From positions 1 through 64,000 of the forward strand of contig CAJTEX010000008.1 of NCBI GenBank assembly GCA_910575615.1: a DNA stretch of 64,000 nucleotides, written 5' to 3'. Position numbers and translations under genes: made by a program. The stretch comes from Bacteroidales bacterium. Lineage in GTDB: Bacteria > Bacteroidota > Bacteroidia > Bacteroidales > Muribaculaceae. A model generated the notes under the pieces. It made no database searches. It was not told the origin of the DNA and saw nothing but the letters and a program-made list of their open reading frames with translations. This document shows, piece after piece, positions 1 to 8,804 of the stretch (position 1 is its first letter; every line of letters starts with the position of its first letter).

Positions 1-216
1 GTTCATACGCTAAGATTTTTATAATGAACGCTTTGGCGATTCAGTTGTATTTGACAATTCGATATATTAACTTAAGTTTCAACTACTTCGGTAATTTTTA
101 CCGAATCATTGAGTTACAACTTCACTCTTAAAATTCCGCTTGCGCAGATTTTTTTGATGATTGCGGCTGTGATGTCGTCAGGGCCGTGTGCGGTGGTGTC
201 TCGCCGGGGTCTCGCG
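1..216. other. Window edge without a confident gene
   Basis: This stretch is AT-rich up to about position 130 and shows no open frame with a credible start. A short minus-strand frame overlapping the end of the next gene (about 121-216) has protein-like composition but no acceptable start, so it is not called. A small palindrome (GGTAATTTTTACC) lies near position 90. It is probably the tail and spacer of a gene lying outside the window. Confidence 0.4.
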
Positions 217-873
217 TCATTCCAGGGTCAGCAGGGCGAAGCAGTCGGGCCGGTGGAAATCGGGATGGGCCGAGTCGATCGGAGACCATGACAGGTAGTG
301 GGGCTGGGAGGTCGATGAGGCGCATTTGTTGAAGTTGGCTTTCAGCTCGATGGCCTCCCCTTTGTAGCTGATCCCGAGCAGCTCGATGGGTATCGCGACG
401 GTCACGCTCCAGATGAAAGAGCCTTCCACCTCCTGGAATGGACGGGTGCCGACCGACGGATAGACCTTGACCTGCGACAGTTCTTCGGGGGTGAGGAAGC
501 GTGATGTCGCCCCGTCGCGCCATTTGGCCCTTGTGGTGCCGATGCAGTTGAAGCAGAAGCTCCAGTACGCGTCGGGATTGCCGGGCGCAGAGACGAAGAA
601 CTCCACGCATGAGTCTTCGCTGACCGGAGAGTTGGGGGTGTAGTTCTCGGCGCGCAGGTAGTTGCACCTGACAAAGAAATCCAGGAATATGTGTTTCCCG
701 GAGTGGGCCGCGGATACAACGGTCAGCGGGCGGTAGGGAAACTCCTCGGGCCAGTTGAGCGACTCGACCGAGAGGCGTGTGCCGACCTCCTCGAGCATTC
801 CGGCGATTTCGGGGAGTGAATGCTCTTCGAGCGCGGGGGCGTAAGGCAGCGAGGCCGATATTTCTCTTTTCAT
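217..873 (-). CDS. CBM9/DOMON-like carbohydrate-binding family protein
   Basis: This 218-residue protein has no clear signal peptide. Its pattern resembles the Bacteroidetes group related to the family 9 carbohydrate-binding fold: an opening like PYRPLTVVSAAHSGKHIFLDF, then a central SCVEFFVSAPGNPDAYWSF segment with an aromatic cluster, then IWSVTVAIPIELLG, and an ending in LSWSPIDSAHPDFHRP. Such proteins are usually annotated only by fold, and no catalytic motif is visible. The ATG at 871-873 is chosen because the reading frame begins naturally there. The gene is separated from the LysE gene by about 50 bases on the same strand, so the two may be co-transcribed. The exact ligand is unknown. 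Confidence 0.7.
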   Translation of the reverse strand: MKREISASLPYAPALEEHSLPEIAGMLEEVGTRLSVESLNWPEEFPYRPLTVVSAAHSGKHIFLDFFVRCNYLRAENYTPNSPVSEDSCVEFFVSAPGNPDAYWSFCFNCIGTTRAKWRDGATSRFLTPEELSQVKVYPSVGTRPFQEVEGSFIWSVTVAIPIELLGISYKGEAIELKANFNKCASSTSQPHYLSWSPIDSAHPDFHRPDCFALLTLE

Positions 874-924
874 TGTCGGTTGGCTTTAGTGGATTGGTGT
901 GGGGGCGTCAGTTTGTGAGAGCTG

Positions 925-1578
925 TCAGATAGTGGGGAGATTGAGATATACATCCAGCCCGCTGTACAGGCCGTATAGGGCCATTATGGCGAGTATGCCG
1001 GCGATTATGCGGTTGAAAATCCATAGCGAGCGCATGTTGAAGTGGGTTCTCACCTTGTTGACGAAGTAGGTGATTACCCACCACCAGAGCAACGCGCCGG
1101 CGAATATCGACACATACCCCAGCACGTAATGGTAATATCTGAACTCAGGCAGGATGAAGTTGAACCGGGCGAAGAGGCCGATTATGAAGAACAGTATCAG
1201 GGGGTTGGCGAAGGTGAACAGGAAGCCTGTCACGAAGTCTTTCCAGAAACTGTTGGGGACATCCTCGGGCTTTTTCAGGGCTATGGTGGGGTTTTTCTTG
1301 AACAGGTAGAAGGCGAATGCCAGCAGCACGAGGCTTCCGAGAATCTGGAGTAGCATCTCGTTGGCGGTGATGAAATCGGTGACGAACGATAGCCCCAGCC
1401 CGGTCAGCAGGCTGTAGGTCAGGTCAGACAGCGCGGCCCCGATTCCGGTGAACAGCGCGGGGCGCCGCCCCTTGTTGAGGGTGCGCTGTATCACGAGCAT
1501 ACCGATCGGGCCCATCGGCGCTGAAACGAAGATGCCGATGAGAAGCCCGCTGGTCAATATGTGGAAGAAAATATCCAT
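925..1578 (-). CDS. LysE-family amino-acid/metabolite exporter
   Basis: This 217-residue inner-membrane protein has about six hydrophobic segments. The N-terminal LLIGIFVSAPMGPIGMLVIQR with its conserved PxGP-type turn is the LysE/RhtB hallmark, followed by GIGAALSDLTYSL and a second repeat with TGFLFTFANPLILFF. These carriers export amino acids or related metabolites with proton exchange; the substrate here cannot be read. The frame extends further upstream, but the ATG at 1576-1578 is preferred because it starts directly at MDIFFHIL and a strong promoter-like signal lies just upstream. The gene is divergent from the EamA transporter. Confidence 0.85.
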   Translation of the reverse strand: MDIFFHILTSGLLIGIFVSAPMGPIGMLVIQRTLNKGRRPALFTGIGAALSDLTYSLLTGLGLSFVTDFITANEMLLQILGSLVLLAFAFYLFKKNPTIALKKPEDVPNSFWKDFVTGFLFTFANPLILFFIIGLFARFNFILPEFRYYHYVLGYVSIFAGALLWWWVITYFVNKVRTHFNMRSLWIFNRIIAGILAIMALYGLYSGLDVYLNLPTI

Positions 1579-1586
1579 CCGACTTG

Positions 1587-1620
1587 CAAAGTTAACTAAA
1601 CTGCCCCAAGCTTCCAAAAA
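1587..1620 (-). promoter_or_regulatory. Bacteroidetes-type promoter for the LysE gene
   Basis: On the minus strand, a TTTTTG box (1620-1615) is followed after 20 bases by TAACTTTG (1594-1587), a close match to the Bacteroidetes -33/-7 promoter. The -7 box ends 8 bases before the chosen ATG, so the transcript would be nearly leaderless. Confidence 0.6.
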
Positions 1621-1731
1621 AATATTGACTTTGGGTGTGGAGTTGACGCGGGGAAAGATTACCTTTGCATAAAACATTTGTCGTTGGCCTGCGGTTTCCA
1701 GGCATAAAGATCATATTCATTCCGCTGAATC

Positions 1732-2664
1732 ATGAAGAATAACATCAAAGGATACGCGCTCGGCGTGATTGCGGCGGCCAGCTACGGCACCAACCCGCTG
1801 TTTGCCATCCCGCTGTATGAAGCCGGCCTGACACCGGATTCGGTATTGTTTCTCCGTTACCTCGTGGCGTTGCCGGTGGTGGCGGCGATGATACTGTTGC
1901 GCGGACGCGGCTTCAGTGTGTCGCGTCGCCAGTTGCTGACGCTGGTCGTGCTGGGGTTGCTTGTGGCGTTGTCGTCGCTGACGCTGTTCATGAGCTACAA
2001 TTATATGGATGTTGGCATCGCCTCGACCATACTTTTCGTGTACCCAATCATGGTGGCTGTCATTATGGCGGCGTTTTATCGGGAGAAAACAGGGTGGATG
2101 ACCATTTTCTGCATCGCCCTGGCCACTGTCGGCATTGGGCTGCTAATGAGGAATCCGGGAGGAGGATTTGTGAGTGTCACCGGCACATTGCTCGTCACGG
2201 CCTCGGCGCTCACCTATGCCATATACATCGTGGCTGTCAACAAGACCTCGCTGGCGAGGGTGGCTACCTTGACAGTGACATTTTATGCGCTGCTCTTCGG
2301 GCTGAGCCTGTTCCTTGTCAGGCTGCTCGCTGCCGGCGAGCATCTTTTCCCGGTGTTGCCCGACTGGCGGCTGTGGGGTTGTGTGGCCGGCCTGGCGATA
2401 TTCCCCACCGCGTTGTCGTTTGGCTGCACCAACGGGGCGATACAGGCGATAGGCTCCACGCCGACGGCCATCCTGGGGGCGTTCGAGCCGGTGACGGCTG
2501 TTGTCATCGGGGTCTTCGCCTTCGGGGAGATGGTGACTCCGCGTGTCTTCTGCGGACTGATGCTCATAATGGTGGCGGTGATTCTTGTCATAGCCGGTCC
2601 CGGCATCTCGGGGCCGTTGATTCGTGTCCGCAAGATGTTTCCGCGCTTGAGACGGAGGCGTTGA
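1732..2664 (+). CDS. EamA/DMT-superfamily transporter
   Basis: This 310-residue protein has ten predicted hydrophobic helices arranged as two EamA repeats. The first covers about residues 8-140 (start AAASYGTNPLFAIPLY, then VLFLRYLVALPVVAAMILL). The second covers about 150-295 (LTYAIYIVAVNKTS, then GSTPTAILGAFEPVTAVVIGVFAFGE). The family moves drugs or metabolites across the inner membrane, and this protein's substrate is unknown. A basic tail (RVRKMFPRLRRRR) fits a cytosolic C-terminus. A TACCTTTG sequence at 1660-1667 could serve as its -7 box, but no good -33 partner is visible. It is followed by a bidirectional hairpin. Confidence 0.85.
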   Translation: MKNNIKGYALGVIAAASYGTNPLFAIPLYEAGLTPDSVLFLRYLVALPVVAAMILLRGRGFSVSRRQLLTLVVLGLLVALSSLTLFMSYNYMDVGIASTILFVYPIMVAVIMAAFYREKTGWMTIFCIALATVGIGLLMRNPGGGFVSVTGTLLVTASALTYAIYIVAVNKTSLARVATLTVTFYALLFGLSLFLVRLLAAGEHLFPVLPDWRLWGCVAGLAIFPTALSFGCTNGAIQAIGSTPTAILGAFEPVTAVVIGVFAFGEMVTPRVFCGLMLIMVAVILVIAGPGISGPLIRVRKMFPRLRRRR

Positions 2665-2690
2665 CCCTCGTTTCGGAGCAGTGATGACAC

Positions 2691-2734
2691 AGACGCGGCG
2701 GCAACCTGGGGAATCCATGGTTGCCGCCGCGTCT
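2691..2734. terminator. Bidirectional hairpin terminator
   Basis: A perfect 16-base stem (AGACGCGGCGGCAACC with its complement) encloses a 12-base loop between the convergent EamA and lipoprotein genes. There is no strong T-run, so function as a terminator is inferred from position and stem strength. Confidence 0.6.
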
Positions 2735-2776
2735 GTCATAAGCATGGGAGCGTTTGCCGCCGTATGCCAAATATTG

Positions 2777-3238
2777 TCACTTCTCGCGTATCACGCCGGG
2801 AAGTATGGCCGTCTCGGGTTCGCCCGGAAGCGCTGACGCGTCCTCCACGATCTGGAGAGGGAAGCTGAACGCGCCGAAGCAGATTGGGTAGTCGACCACA
2901 TATACCGGCATCTCGGCAGTCAGCACATGGTTGCCGACGGGGAGATTGTCGGTGAAGAACTCGAAGCGGTAGGGGGCTACGAGCGACTGCCCGGCTCCTA
3001 CGCCGTCGATGTAATAGTTGACCACTCCGATTGCTGCGTCTTTGCCGGTGTGGTTGACAATCTGCATCTGTTCAATCACGAGTGGCTCGCCCTGTACGAC
3101 ATAGATTGTGTTGTTGTCAACAACACCGCCCGACAGGGTGGCCTGCACGCCGACATCCGGCACCTTGTTGTCGTCATCGCATGATGCGGAGACCAGTCCC
3201 AGAGGGAGCAGCAGAAGCAGGTAAAGAAACTTTTTCAT
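2777..3238 (-). CDS. Small lipoprotein, beta-sandwich-like
   Basis: This 153-residue protein begins with a lipoprotein signal peptide: MKKF, a Leu-rich core, then LVSAS before Cys20. The mature part (DDDNKVPDVGVQATLSGG... YVVQGEPLVIEQMQIVNHTG) reads as an all-beta domain with an Ile/Val alternation similar to Ig-like modules. It contains FFTDNLPVGNHVLTAEM, a pattern seen in chaperone-like or cell-surface beta-sandwich domains. It is likely anchored to the outer membrane. No enzymatic motif is visible. It stands alone between ClpB, which is transcribed in the same direction upstream, and a hairpin at 2.7 kb. Confidence 0.7.
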   Translation of the reverse strand: MKKFLYLLLLLPLGLVSASCDDDNKVPDVGVQATLSGGVVDNNTIYVVQGEPLVIEQMQIVNHTGKDAAIGVVNYYIDGVGAGQSLVAPYRFEFFTDNLPVGNHVLTAEMPVYVVDYPICFGAFSFPLQIVEDASALPGEPETAILPGVIREK

Positions 3239-3439
3239 AGTTGTCGTGGATTGGAAGTTAGTGTTGGGTTAGTGTTTGTGAGTCAGTAATGTCACGCTGT
3301 TGGGACTGCCCTCCAGGGCGCGGCTCGGGCGGTTGTCGGCAACGCTTCCTCGCCAAGGCAAGCTATGCGGGCTGACCGTTCGGGCCGCGGCCCTGACACG
3401 GAGGTGTCCGGTGTGTGCTATCAAAGTAAGGATTGTATG

Positions 3440-6028
3440 TCAGTTGGTGAAGACCAGGTCGCCCTCCTTGACATCGATGATGATGGGGCGGCTCTTGTCG
3501 ACAGTCTGCGCCAGTATGTCTTTCGACAGGCGGTTGAGTATCAGGCGGTGGATGACCCTCTTGACCGGACGGGCGCCAAACTCGGGGTCGTAGCCCTCCT
3601 CGGCCAGGAAGTGGAGCGCGGCGGGAGTCACCTCGAGGGTGATGCCGTTGGCCGACAGCATTTTCTTGACACTCTTGACCTGCAGGCCCACGATTTCCTC
3701 GATTTCCTTCTCGTTGAGGGGGGTGAACATGATGGTCTCATCGATGCGGTTGAGGAATTCCGGGCGGATGGTCTGTTTGAGCATGTCAAGCACCTCCTGC
3801 TTGGTTTTCTCCACGGTTTCATCTTTGTTCTCGGGGGTCATCTTGGCGAAGTTGTCGCGGATGACCGACGAGCCCATGTTGGAGGTCATTATGATGATGG
3901 TGTTCTTGAAGTTGACCATACGGCCCTTGTTGTCGGTGAGGCGGCCGTCGTCAAGCACCTGAAGCAGGATGTTGAACACGTCGGGATGGGCTTTCTCGAT
4001 TTCGTCGAACAGCACCACGGAGTAAGGCTTGCGTCGGACGGCCTCTGTCAGCTGGCCCCCCTCGTCATATCCAACATATCCCGGAGGCGCTCCCACGAGG
4101 CGGCTGACGGCATGTTTCTCCTGATACTCGCTCATGTCGATTCGGGTCATCATGTTTTCGTCGTCAAAGAGGTATTCGGCCAGTGCCTTGGCCAGCTCGG
4201 TCTTTCCGACTCCGGTTGTGCCGAGGAAGATGAATGATCCGATGGGGCGGCGCGGGTCGTTCAGGCCGGCGCGGGATCGGCGCACGGCATCGGCTATGGC
4301 GCGGATGGCCTCGTCTTGTCCGACAACGCGGTCGTGAAGTTCCTCCTCAAGATGGAGGAGCTTCTCCTTCTCGCTCTGCACCATCTTGTTGACAGGGATT
4401 CCGGTCCATCTCGACACCACATCGGCGATGTCCTCGGAGTCGACCTCCTCTTTGATGAGGGCTTTCTCACCCTGCATCATCTTGAGCTGCTCCTGGATTG
4501 TCTTGTTCTCCTCCTCTTTCTGCTGTATGCGCGAATAGCGGATTTCGGCCACTTTGGCGTAGTCGCCCTCGCGCTCAGCCTTGTCGGCCTCGAAGTTGAG
4601 CTGCTCAATGTCGATTTTGTTTTGCTGCACCTTGTCGATAAGCTCTTTCTCGGCCTTCCACTTGGCGGTGAACTCCTTCTCGTCCTCGCGCATCTGGGCG
4701 AGGTCTTTCTCGATTTCCTTCACCTTCTCCTTGTCGCCCTCGCGCTTTATGGCCTCGCGCTCGATTTCTTTCTGGGCGATCATGCGGGAAATCTCGTCAA
4801 GGGCCTGCGGCACGGAATCCATCTCCAGGCGGAGCTTGGAGGCGGCCTCGTCGACCAGGTCGATGGCCTTGTCGGGGAGGAAGCGGTCGGTGATGTATCG
4901 TTCGGAGAGGGTCACGGCGGCGATAATCGCCTCGTCGCGGATGCGCACCTTGTGGTGGTTCTCGTAGCGTTCTTTCAGCCCGCGGAGTATGGCTATGGCC
5001 GAGGCCTCGTCAGGCTCGTTGACCATCACTTTCTGGAAGCGGCGTTCGAGGGCCTTGTCTTTCTCGAAATATTTCTGGTACTCGTCAAGGGTGGTCGCGC
5101 CGATTGAGCGCAGTTCGCCTCGGGCGAGGGCCGGTTTGAGGATGTTGGCGGCATCCATCGCCCCCTCACCCTTTCCGGCTCCGACGAGTGTGTGGATTTC
5201 ATCAATGAAGAGGATGATTTCCCCGTCGCTCTGGGTGACCTCGTTGACGATTGCCTTCAGGCGCTCCTCAAACTCACCCTTGTATTTCGCTCCGGCCACC
5301 AGCGCGCCCATGTCGAGCGAGAAAATCTGCTTTGTCCGCAGGTTTTCAGGCACGTCTCCGCGCACTATTCGCTGGGCCAGCCCCTCGGCGATCGCTGTCT
5401 TTCCGGTTCCCGGCTCGCCGATGAGCATCGGGTTGTTCTTGGTGCGTCGGCTCAGGATCTGCAATACACGGCGAATCTCGTCGTCGCGTCCGATCACCGG
5501 GTCGAGCTTGCCGCTTCGCGCGCGTTCGTTGAGGTTGATGGCATACTTGTTGAGCGAATTATAGGTGTCTTCTGCGCTCTGGTCTGTGGCTTTTTTCCCC
5601 TTGCGCAGCTCGTCAATCGCGCTTTCCAGCTCTTTCTCGCTCAGGCCAGCGTCTTTGAGGATTGTCGATGCCGGGGAGCTTGTCTGGAAGAGCGCCAGTA
5701 GCATGGCCTCGAGGGTTACATATTCGTCGCCGCGCTTCTTGGCTATGTCTAACGCTTTCTGCAACACATCGTTTGAGGTGCGGCTCAGGTAAGGTTCGCC
5801 TCCCGACACTTTCGGCAGGGCGGAAATCTCCCGGTCGGTCTGCTGCATAGCAATGGCCTGGTTGGCCCCCACCTTCTGGAAAATGAACTTCACAAGGGAC
5901 TCTCCCTCGAGCATTATGGCTTTCAGCAGGTGGACAGGCTCGATTTGCTGCTGTCCGGCCCCGCGAGTGAGTTCGAGGGCTTTCTGGATAGCCTCCTGCG
6001 ACTTGATAGTGAAACTGTTGAAATTCAT
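3440..6028 (-). CDS. clpB: ATP-dependent disaggregase ClpB
   Basis: This 862-residue cytosolic AAA+ disaggregase works with DnaK/DnaJ to pull apart aggregated proteins. The full architecture is visible. The N-domain covers residues 1-145. The first ATPase has Walker A GEPGTGKT at about 204-211 and Walker [15 protein letters not shown]. The coiled-coil middle domain covers roughly 400-520, rich in Glu/Lys and containing WTGIPV afterwards. The second ATPase has [12 protein letters not shown] and [15 protein letters not shown]-terminal D2-small domain ends the protein. Length and order match the family. It is monocistronic. The upstream 300 bases should hold its promoter, but no clear TAnnTTTG element was found on this strand. 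Confidence 0.97.
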   Translation of the reverse strand: MNFNSFTIKSQEAIQKALELTRGAGQQQIEPVHLLKAIMLEGESLVKFIFQKVGANQAIAMQQTDREISALPKVSGGEPYLSRTSNDVLQKALDIAKKRGDEYVTLEAMLLALFQTSSPASTILKDAGLSEKELESAIDELRKGKKATDQSAEDTYNSLNKYAINLNERARSGKLDPVIGRDDEIRRVLQILSRRTKNNPMLIGEPGTGKTAIAEGLAQRIVRGDVPENLRTKQIFSLDMGALVAGAKYKGEFEERLKAIVNEVTQSDGEIILFIDEIHTLVGAGKGEGAMDAANILKPALARGELRSIGATTLDEYQKYFEKDKALERRFQKVMVNEPDEASAIAILRGLKERYENHHKVRIRDEAIIAAVTLSERYITDRFLPDKAIDLVDEAASKLRLEMDSVPQALDEISRMIAQKEIEREAIKREGDKEKVKEIEKDLAQMREDEKEFTAKWKAEKELIDKVQQNKIDIEQLNFEADKAEREGDYAKVAEIRYSRIQQKEEENKTIQEQLKMMQGEKALIKEEVDSEDIADVVSRWTGIPVNKMVQSEKEKLLHLEEELHDRVVGQDEAIRAIADAVRRSRAGLNDPRRPIGSFIFLGTTGVGKTELAKALAEYLFDDENMMTRIDMSEYQEKHAVSRLVGAPPGYVGYDEGGQLTEAVRRKPYSVVLFDEIEKAHPDVFNILLQVLDDGRLTDNKGRMVNFKNTIIIMTSNMGSSVIRDNFAKMTPENKDETVEKTKQEVLDMLKQTIRPEFLNRIDETIMFTPLNEKEIEEIVGLQVKSVKKMLSANGITLEVTPAALHFLAEEGYDPEFGARPVKRVIHRLILNRLSKDILAQTVDKSRPIIIDVKEGDLVFTN

Positions 6029-6243
6029 ATCTGTGGTTTGAAACTGTTTTTATTTCTTTATCTAATTTTAAAACAAACTCCGTGCCAAATGGTTGAGTGG
6101 GCCAGCATCCCGGGCGGCAAACGTGATGTTTTCTTGATGGTGGTGTCGCAGGCTTGACAGTGGCCGAAGGGCATATATGGAGATGCTTATGCAGTGCATA
6201 GTTGGTTAAAAATAGTTAAATGAGGCGAATGTGTCACAATAAA

Positions 6244-6275
6244 TTTTGCAATTCGCTGGCTATTAGCTAGCTTTG
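6244..6275 (+). promoter_or_regulatory. Promoter of the fimbria-like operon
   Basis: TTTTG at 6244-6248, a 19-base spacer and TAGCTTTG at 6268-6275 match the Bacteroidetes promoter consensus. It leaves a 5' leader of about 75 bases before the OmpA-like gene. The rest of 6029-6355 contains no gene that can be supported. Confidence 0.65.
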
Positions 6276-6355
6276 CAGCATAACAATGATGTTATATACC
6301 GCACTAACCCGGTGTTTGTCTTTAACCTTCTGTTGATTCCTTATAACTAAACCAT

Positions 6356-7003
6356 ATGTATCCCTCTCTCTGCCGCTACAAGGGCCGTCTGTGGCTGCCT
6401 GGGCTTGCCAAGGCTTTGGCGGTGAATCTGTTGTTTTTGCTGGCCGTGCAGGACGGGGTGGCAGCCGCTCCCGTCAGGGGCGCGTATGCGGGATTGCGCA
6501 CGGAGATTTCAGTGGATTTTGACATAAACCGCTGGAACATAGATTGCGGCCTCGCGTCCAACGCCGAGGCTTTGGCCGAGATAAAACGCCAGCTTGTGGA
6601 AATAGCCGGCGACACATCGCTGGTTGTGGAGTCGGTGACAGTGCGCGGCGCGGCCTCGCCCGACGGGGGCACGCGTCTGAACAACGAGCTTTCCAGGCGG
6701 CGTATGGAATCGCTTATGGAGTATGTCAACCGCGAGACCGGCCTACCTGACAGTCTCCTCGCCAGCGGGGTGGCGGTGATTCCCTGGGACACTTTCCGCG
6801 CCCTTGTGAGCCGTGGCGGCTATCCATGGCAGGAGGCGGTGCTTGAGGTGATAGGGGAGGGGGATGATGATTCACCCGCCGATGTCAATCGCAGACTCCG
6901 CGCGTTGAAGCGTATGGAGTCAGGGCGCGTGTGGCACATTCTGGCAAAAGAGGTCTTCCCCGGTATGCGCAAGGCATATCGGTGGTTGTCACGGCGGCGA
7001 TGA
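6356..7003 (+). CDS. OmpA-like periplasmic domain protein of a fimbrial operon
   Basis: This 215-residue protein has a signal segment (AKALAVNLLFLLAVQDGVAAA) and then an OmpA/MotB-like fold: ISVDFDINRWNID, a helix with LAEIKRQLVEIAGD, VTVRGAASPDGGTRLNNELSRRRMESLMEYV, and an ending of VWHILAKEVFPGMRKA. This architecture accompanies FimB/Mfa2 operons in Bacteroidales. The frame stops right after the domain. An acidic linker and the DUF3575 barrel resume in another frame 10 bases later, so it may be the front half of one broken gene. First gene of the operon, behind the promoter at 6.25 kb. Confidence 0.75.
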   Translation: MYPSLCRYKGRLWLPGLAKALAVNLLFLLAVQDGVAAAPVRGAYAGLRTEISVDFDINRWNIDCGLASNAEALAEIKRQLVEIAGDTSLVVESVTVRGAASPDGGTRLNNELSRRRMESLMEYVNRETGLPDSLLASGVAVIPWDTFRALVSRGGYPWQEAVLEVIGEGDDDSPADVNRRLRALKRMESGRVWHILAKEVFPGMRKAYRWLSRRR

Positions 7004-7013
7004 GGAGCCGCCT

Positions 7014-7622
7014 GTGGTTGAAGCGGAGCCAGAGACGGCCTCTGTTGCCGCCATTGATGTCGAGCCTTCGGGCGATGCGCCCTCTCTGCCCGCGTGTGGC
7101 TCAGGCAGCTGGCGCGTCAAGACGTCGCTTCCGGCTTGGGCCGCCGCCGTGGCCAACATCGCCGGGGAATGGGATTTCGCCTGCCGTTGGTCGCTCGGTC
7201 TTGATGTGGCCTATTCGGCCTGGGATTATGGCAAGGCCACCCGGAAGTTCCGTACTTTCCAGCTACGTCCCGAGGCCAGGTACTGGTTTGCTGACGGTCA
7301 TAAAGGATGGTTTGTGGAGGCGCATCTCGCAATGATATCATACAACGTGGCGCTCCCGGGCTGGGAATGGCGCATACAGGACACCGACGGCACCAACCCC
7401 GCGCTGGGTGGAGGCTTCGGAGTGGGCTACCGTCTGCCGCTGTCGCGCGACAACCGCTGGCATGCGGAGTGCGCCGTGGGCGCGGGTGTCTATTCCCTCC
7501 GTTATGACCGCTTTGACAACCGCCGTGACGGACGTCTCCATGACTCGGTCAGCCGTATCTGGGGCGGTATCGACCATGTCTCGCTTTCAGTAGTTTACAC
7601 CTTTAACCTTGACCCGAGATGA
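7014..7622 (+). CDS. DUF3575-family outer-membrane barrel, possibly the back half of a split gene
   Basis: The C-terminal 150 residues match DUF3575: SWRVKTSLPAWAAAVANIAGEW, then LRPEARYWFADGHKGWFVEAHL, NPALGGGFGVGYRLPL and a terminal beta strand HVSLSVVYTFNLD. The family is a small predicted outer-membrane barrel found beside Mfa/Fim genes. It lacks any signal peptide: the only start near the front is a GTG at 7014, and the open frame extends upstream through HGGDEEPPVVEAEPE with no start codon. That, together with the adjoining signal-bearing OmpA-like gene in another frame, suggests one ancestral protein of about 415 residues. Its stop overlaps the ATG of the next gene (ATGA). Confidence 0.75.
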   Translation: MVEAEPETASVAAIDVEPSGDAPSLPACGSGSWRVKTSLPAWAAAVANIAGEWDFACRWSLGLDVAYSAWDYGKATRKFRTFQLRPEARYWFADGHKGWFVEAHLAMISYNVALPGWEWRIQDTDGTNPALGGGFGVGYRLPLSRDNRWHAECAVGAGVYSLRYDRFDNRRDGRLHDSVSRIWGGIDHVSLSVVYTFNLDPR

Positions 7623-8731
7623 AGACTGTGGAATCTGATGTTTATGGCCGTCGTCTCGGAAAGAGACTGCTGGGCTATGGCGCGTGGCTGTCGCTGCTGA
7701 TGGCGACCGCCTGTGATGTCCACGAGTTTCCGGAGGATGGGCCTCCCGCGCCACCGGCGGCCGAGGAGCCGGTGTGTGTCATCGACCTTCATTTCCTCAC
7801 AGGCGACATGCCCCTTTACACGACGGTCGTGTATGACCCGTCATCGCCGGGCGGCCTGCAGCCCCGTGGAAATGTAGACCGCTCCCATGATTTCAGGTAC
7901 AGTGTGGATATATACTCCATGCCCTCCTCCGACTCCAGAGGGGAGTCTGGAACCCTGTTCCGCTCGATGGTGCTGACCACCTCCGACATTGAGGATCTCG
8001 ACAGGTCTTTGGAGACGCGGCTTCCTGCCGGGGATTACAAAGTGCTTGTGTGGGGTGATTATGTTGTCAGGGGAGGGGAATCCGACCTTTATTACGACAC
8101 TTCTGATTTCCGTCATATATCCCTGGTGTCGTGCGACGACGGCTGCCATCCGGGCAACCGCGAAGCCAGGGACGCGTTCCGCGGCGAGGCTCCGCTGACT
8201 GTCGCTGCGCCGGATGGCGGCCACGCTTACGTTGAGATGAAACGTCCGCTGGCCCGTTTCAGGTTTGTGACCACCGACGTCGGCGAGTTTCTGAGCCGCC
8301 GCGAGGGGATGGGTCTCTCCGGGCCTCTTCCCGTGCGCCCCGAGGGGGTGACGGCGGCGTTGGGTGATTACCGCATCGTGGTCAGATACACCGGTTACAT
8401 GCCCTCGGTCTACAACGCCGTCACCGACAAGCCGATTGACTCGTCGGTGGGCCGTTGGTTTGACGGGGTGGTGAAAGGCATCGACACATCGACCGCCGAA
8501 CTTGCGTTTGACCATGTGTTTGTCAACGGCAGCCAGACCTCGGTGCAGGTCGCCCTCGATGTCTACTCCCGGCATGACAACACAAAAATCGCCTCCACAG
8601 TCCCCATCGAGGTGCCTGTGGTCAGGGGGAAGCTGACCGAGATCAGAGGCCCGTTCCTGACCTCAGAGGCCGCCGGAGGTGTGGGCATCCATCCCGGATT
8701 CGACGGCGACTTCAACATCGAGATAAAGTGA
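7619..8731 (+). CDS. FimB/Mfa2-family fimbrial lipoprotein
   Basis: This 370-residue protein has a lipoprotein signal (YGAWLSLLMATAC, Cys32). The body shows the FimB/Mfa2 pattern: YSVDIYSMPSSDSRGESGTLFRSMVLTTSDIEDLDRSLETRLPAG, YKVLVWGDYV, YYDTSDFRHISL and EMKRPLARFRFVTTD. Family members anchor or cap short fimbriae at the outer membrane and regulate fibre length. Here it follows the DUF3575 gene with a 4-base overlap and precedes the DUF6562 surface protein, so the set forms one operon. The protein probably anchors that neighbour, which is inference from operon order. Confidence 0.85.
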   Translation: MKTVESDVYGRRLGKRLLGYGAWLSLLMATACDVHEFPEDGPPAPPAAEEPVCVIDLHFLTGDMPLYTTVVYDPSSPGGLQPRGNVDRSHDFRYSVDIYSMPSSDSRGESGTLFRSMVLTTSDIEDLDRSLETRLPAGDYKVLVWGDYVVRGGESDLYYDTSDFRHISLVSCDDGCHPGNREARDAFRGEAPLTVAAPDGGHAYVEMKRPLARFRFVTTDVGEFLSRREGMGLSGPLPVRPEGVTAALGDYRIVVRYTGYMPSVYNAVTDKPIDSSVGRWFDGVVKGIDTSTAELAFDHVFVNGSQTSVQVALDVYSRHDNTKIASTVPIEVPVVRGKLTEIRGPFLTSEAAGGVGIHPGFDGDFNIEIK

Positions 8732-8804
8732 CACTATACAATAATAACCAACGATAAACAAGAATAACCAACAATCAATCTTTTATCCAATCAAAACAAA
8801 TCTT

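Noticed and set aside
128-667. Long minus-strand frame overlapping the CBM9-like gene
   Set aside because: It overlaps the better supported gene in another frame and has an Arg/Pro/His-rich shadow composition.
3365-5792. Several plus-strand frames over the ClpB gene
   Set aside because: They are antisense shadows of ClpB with no family features.
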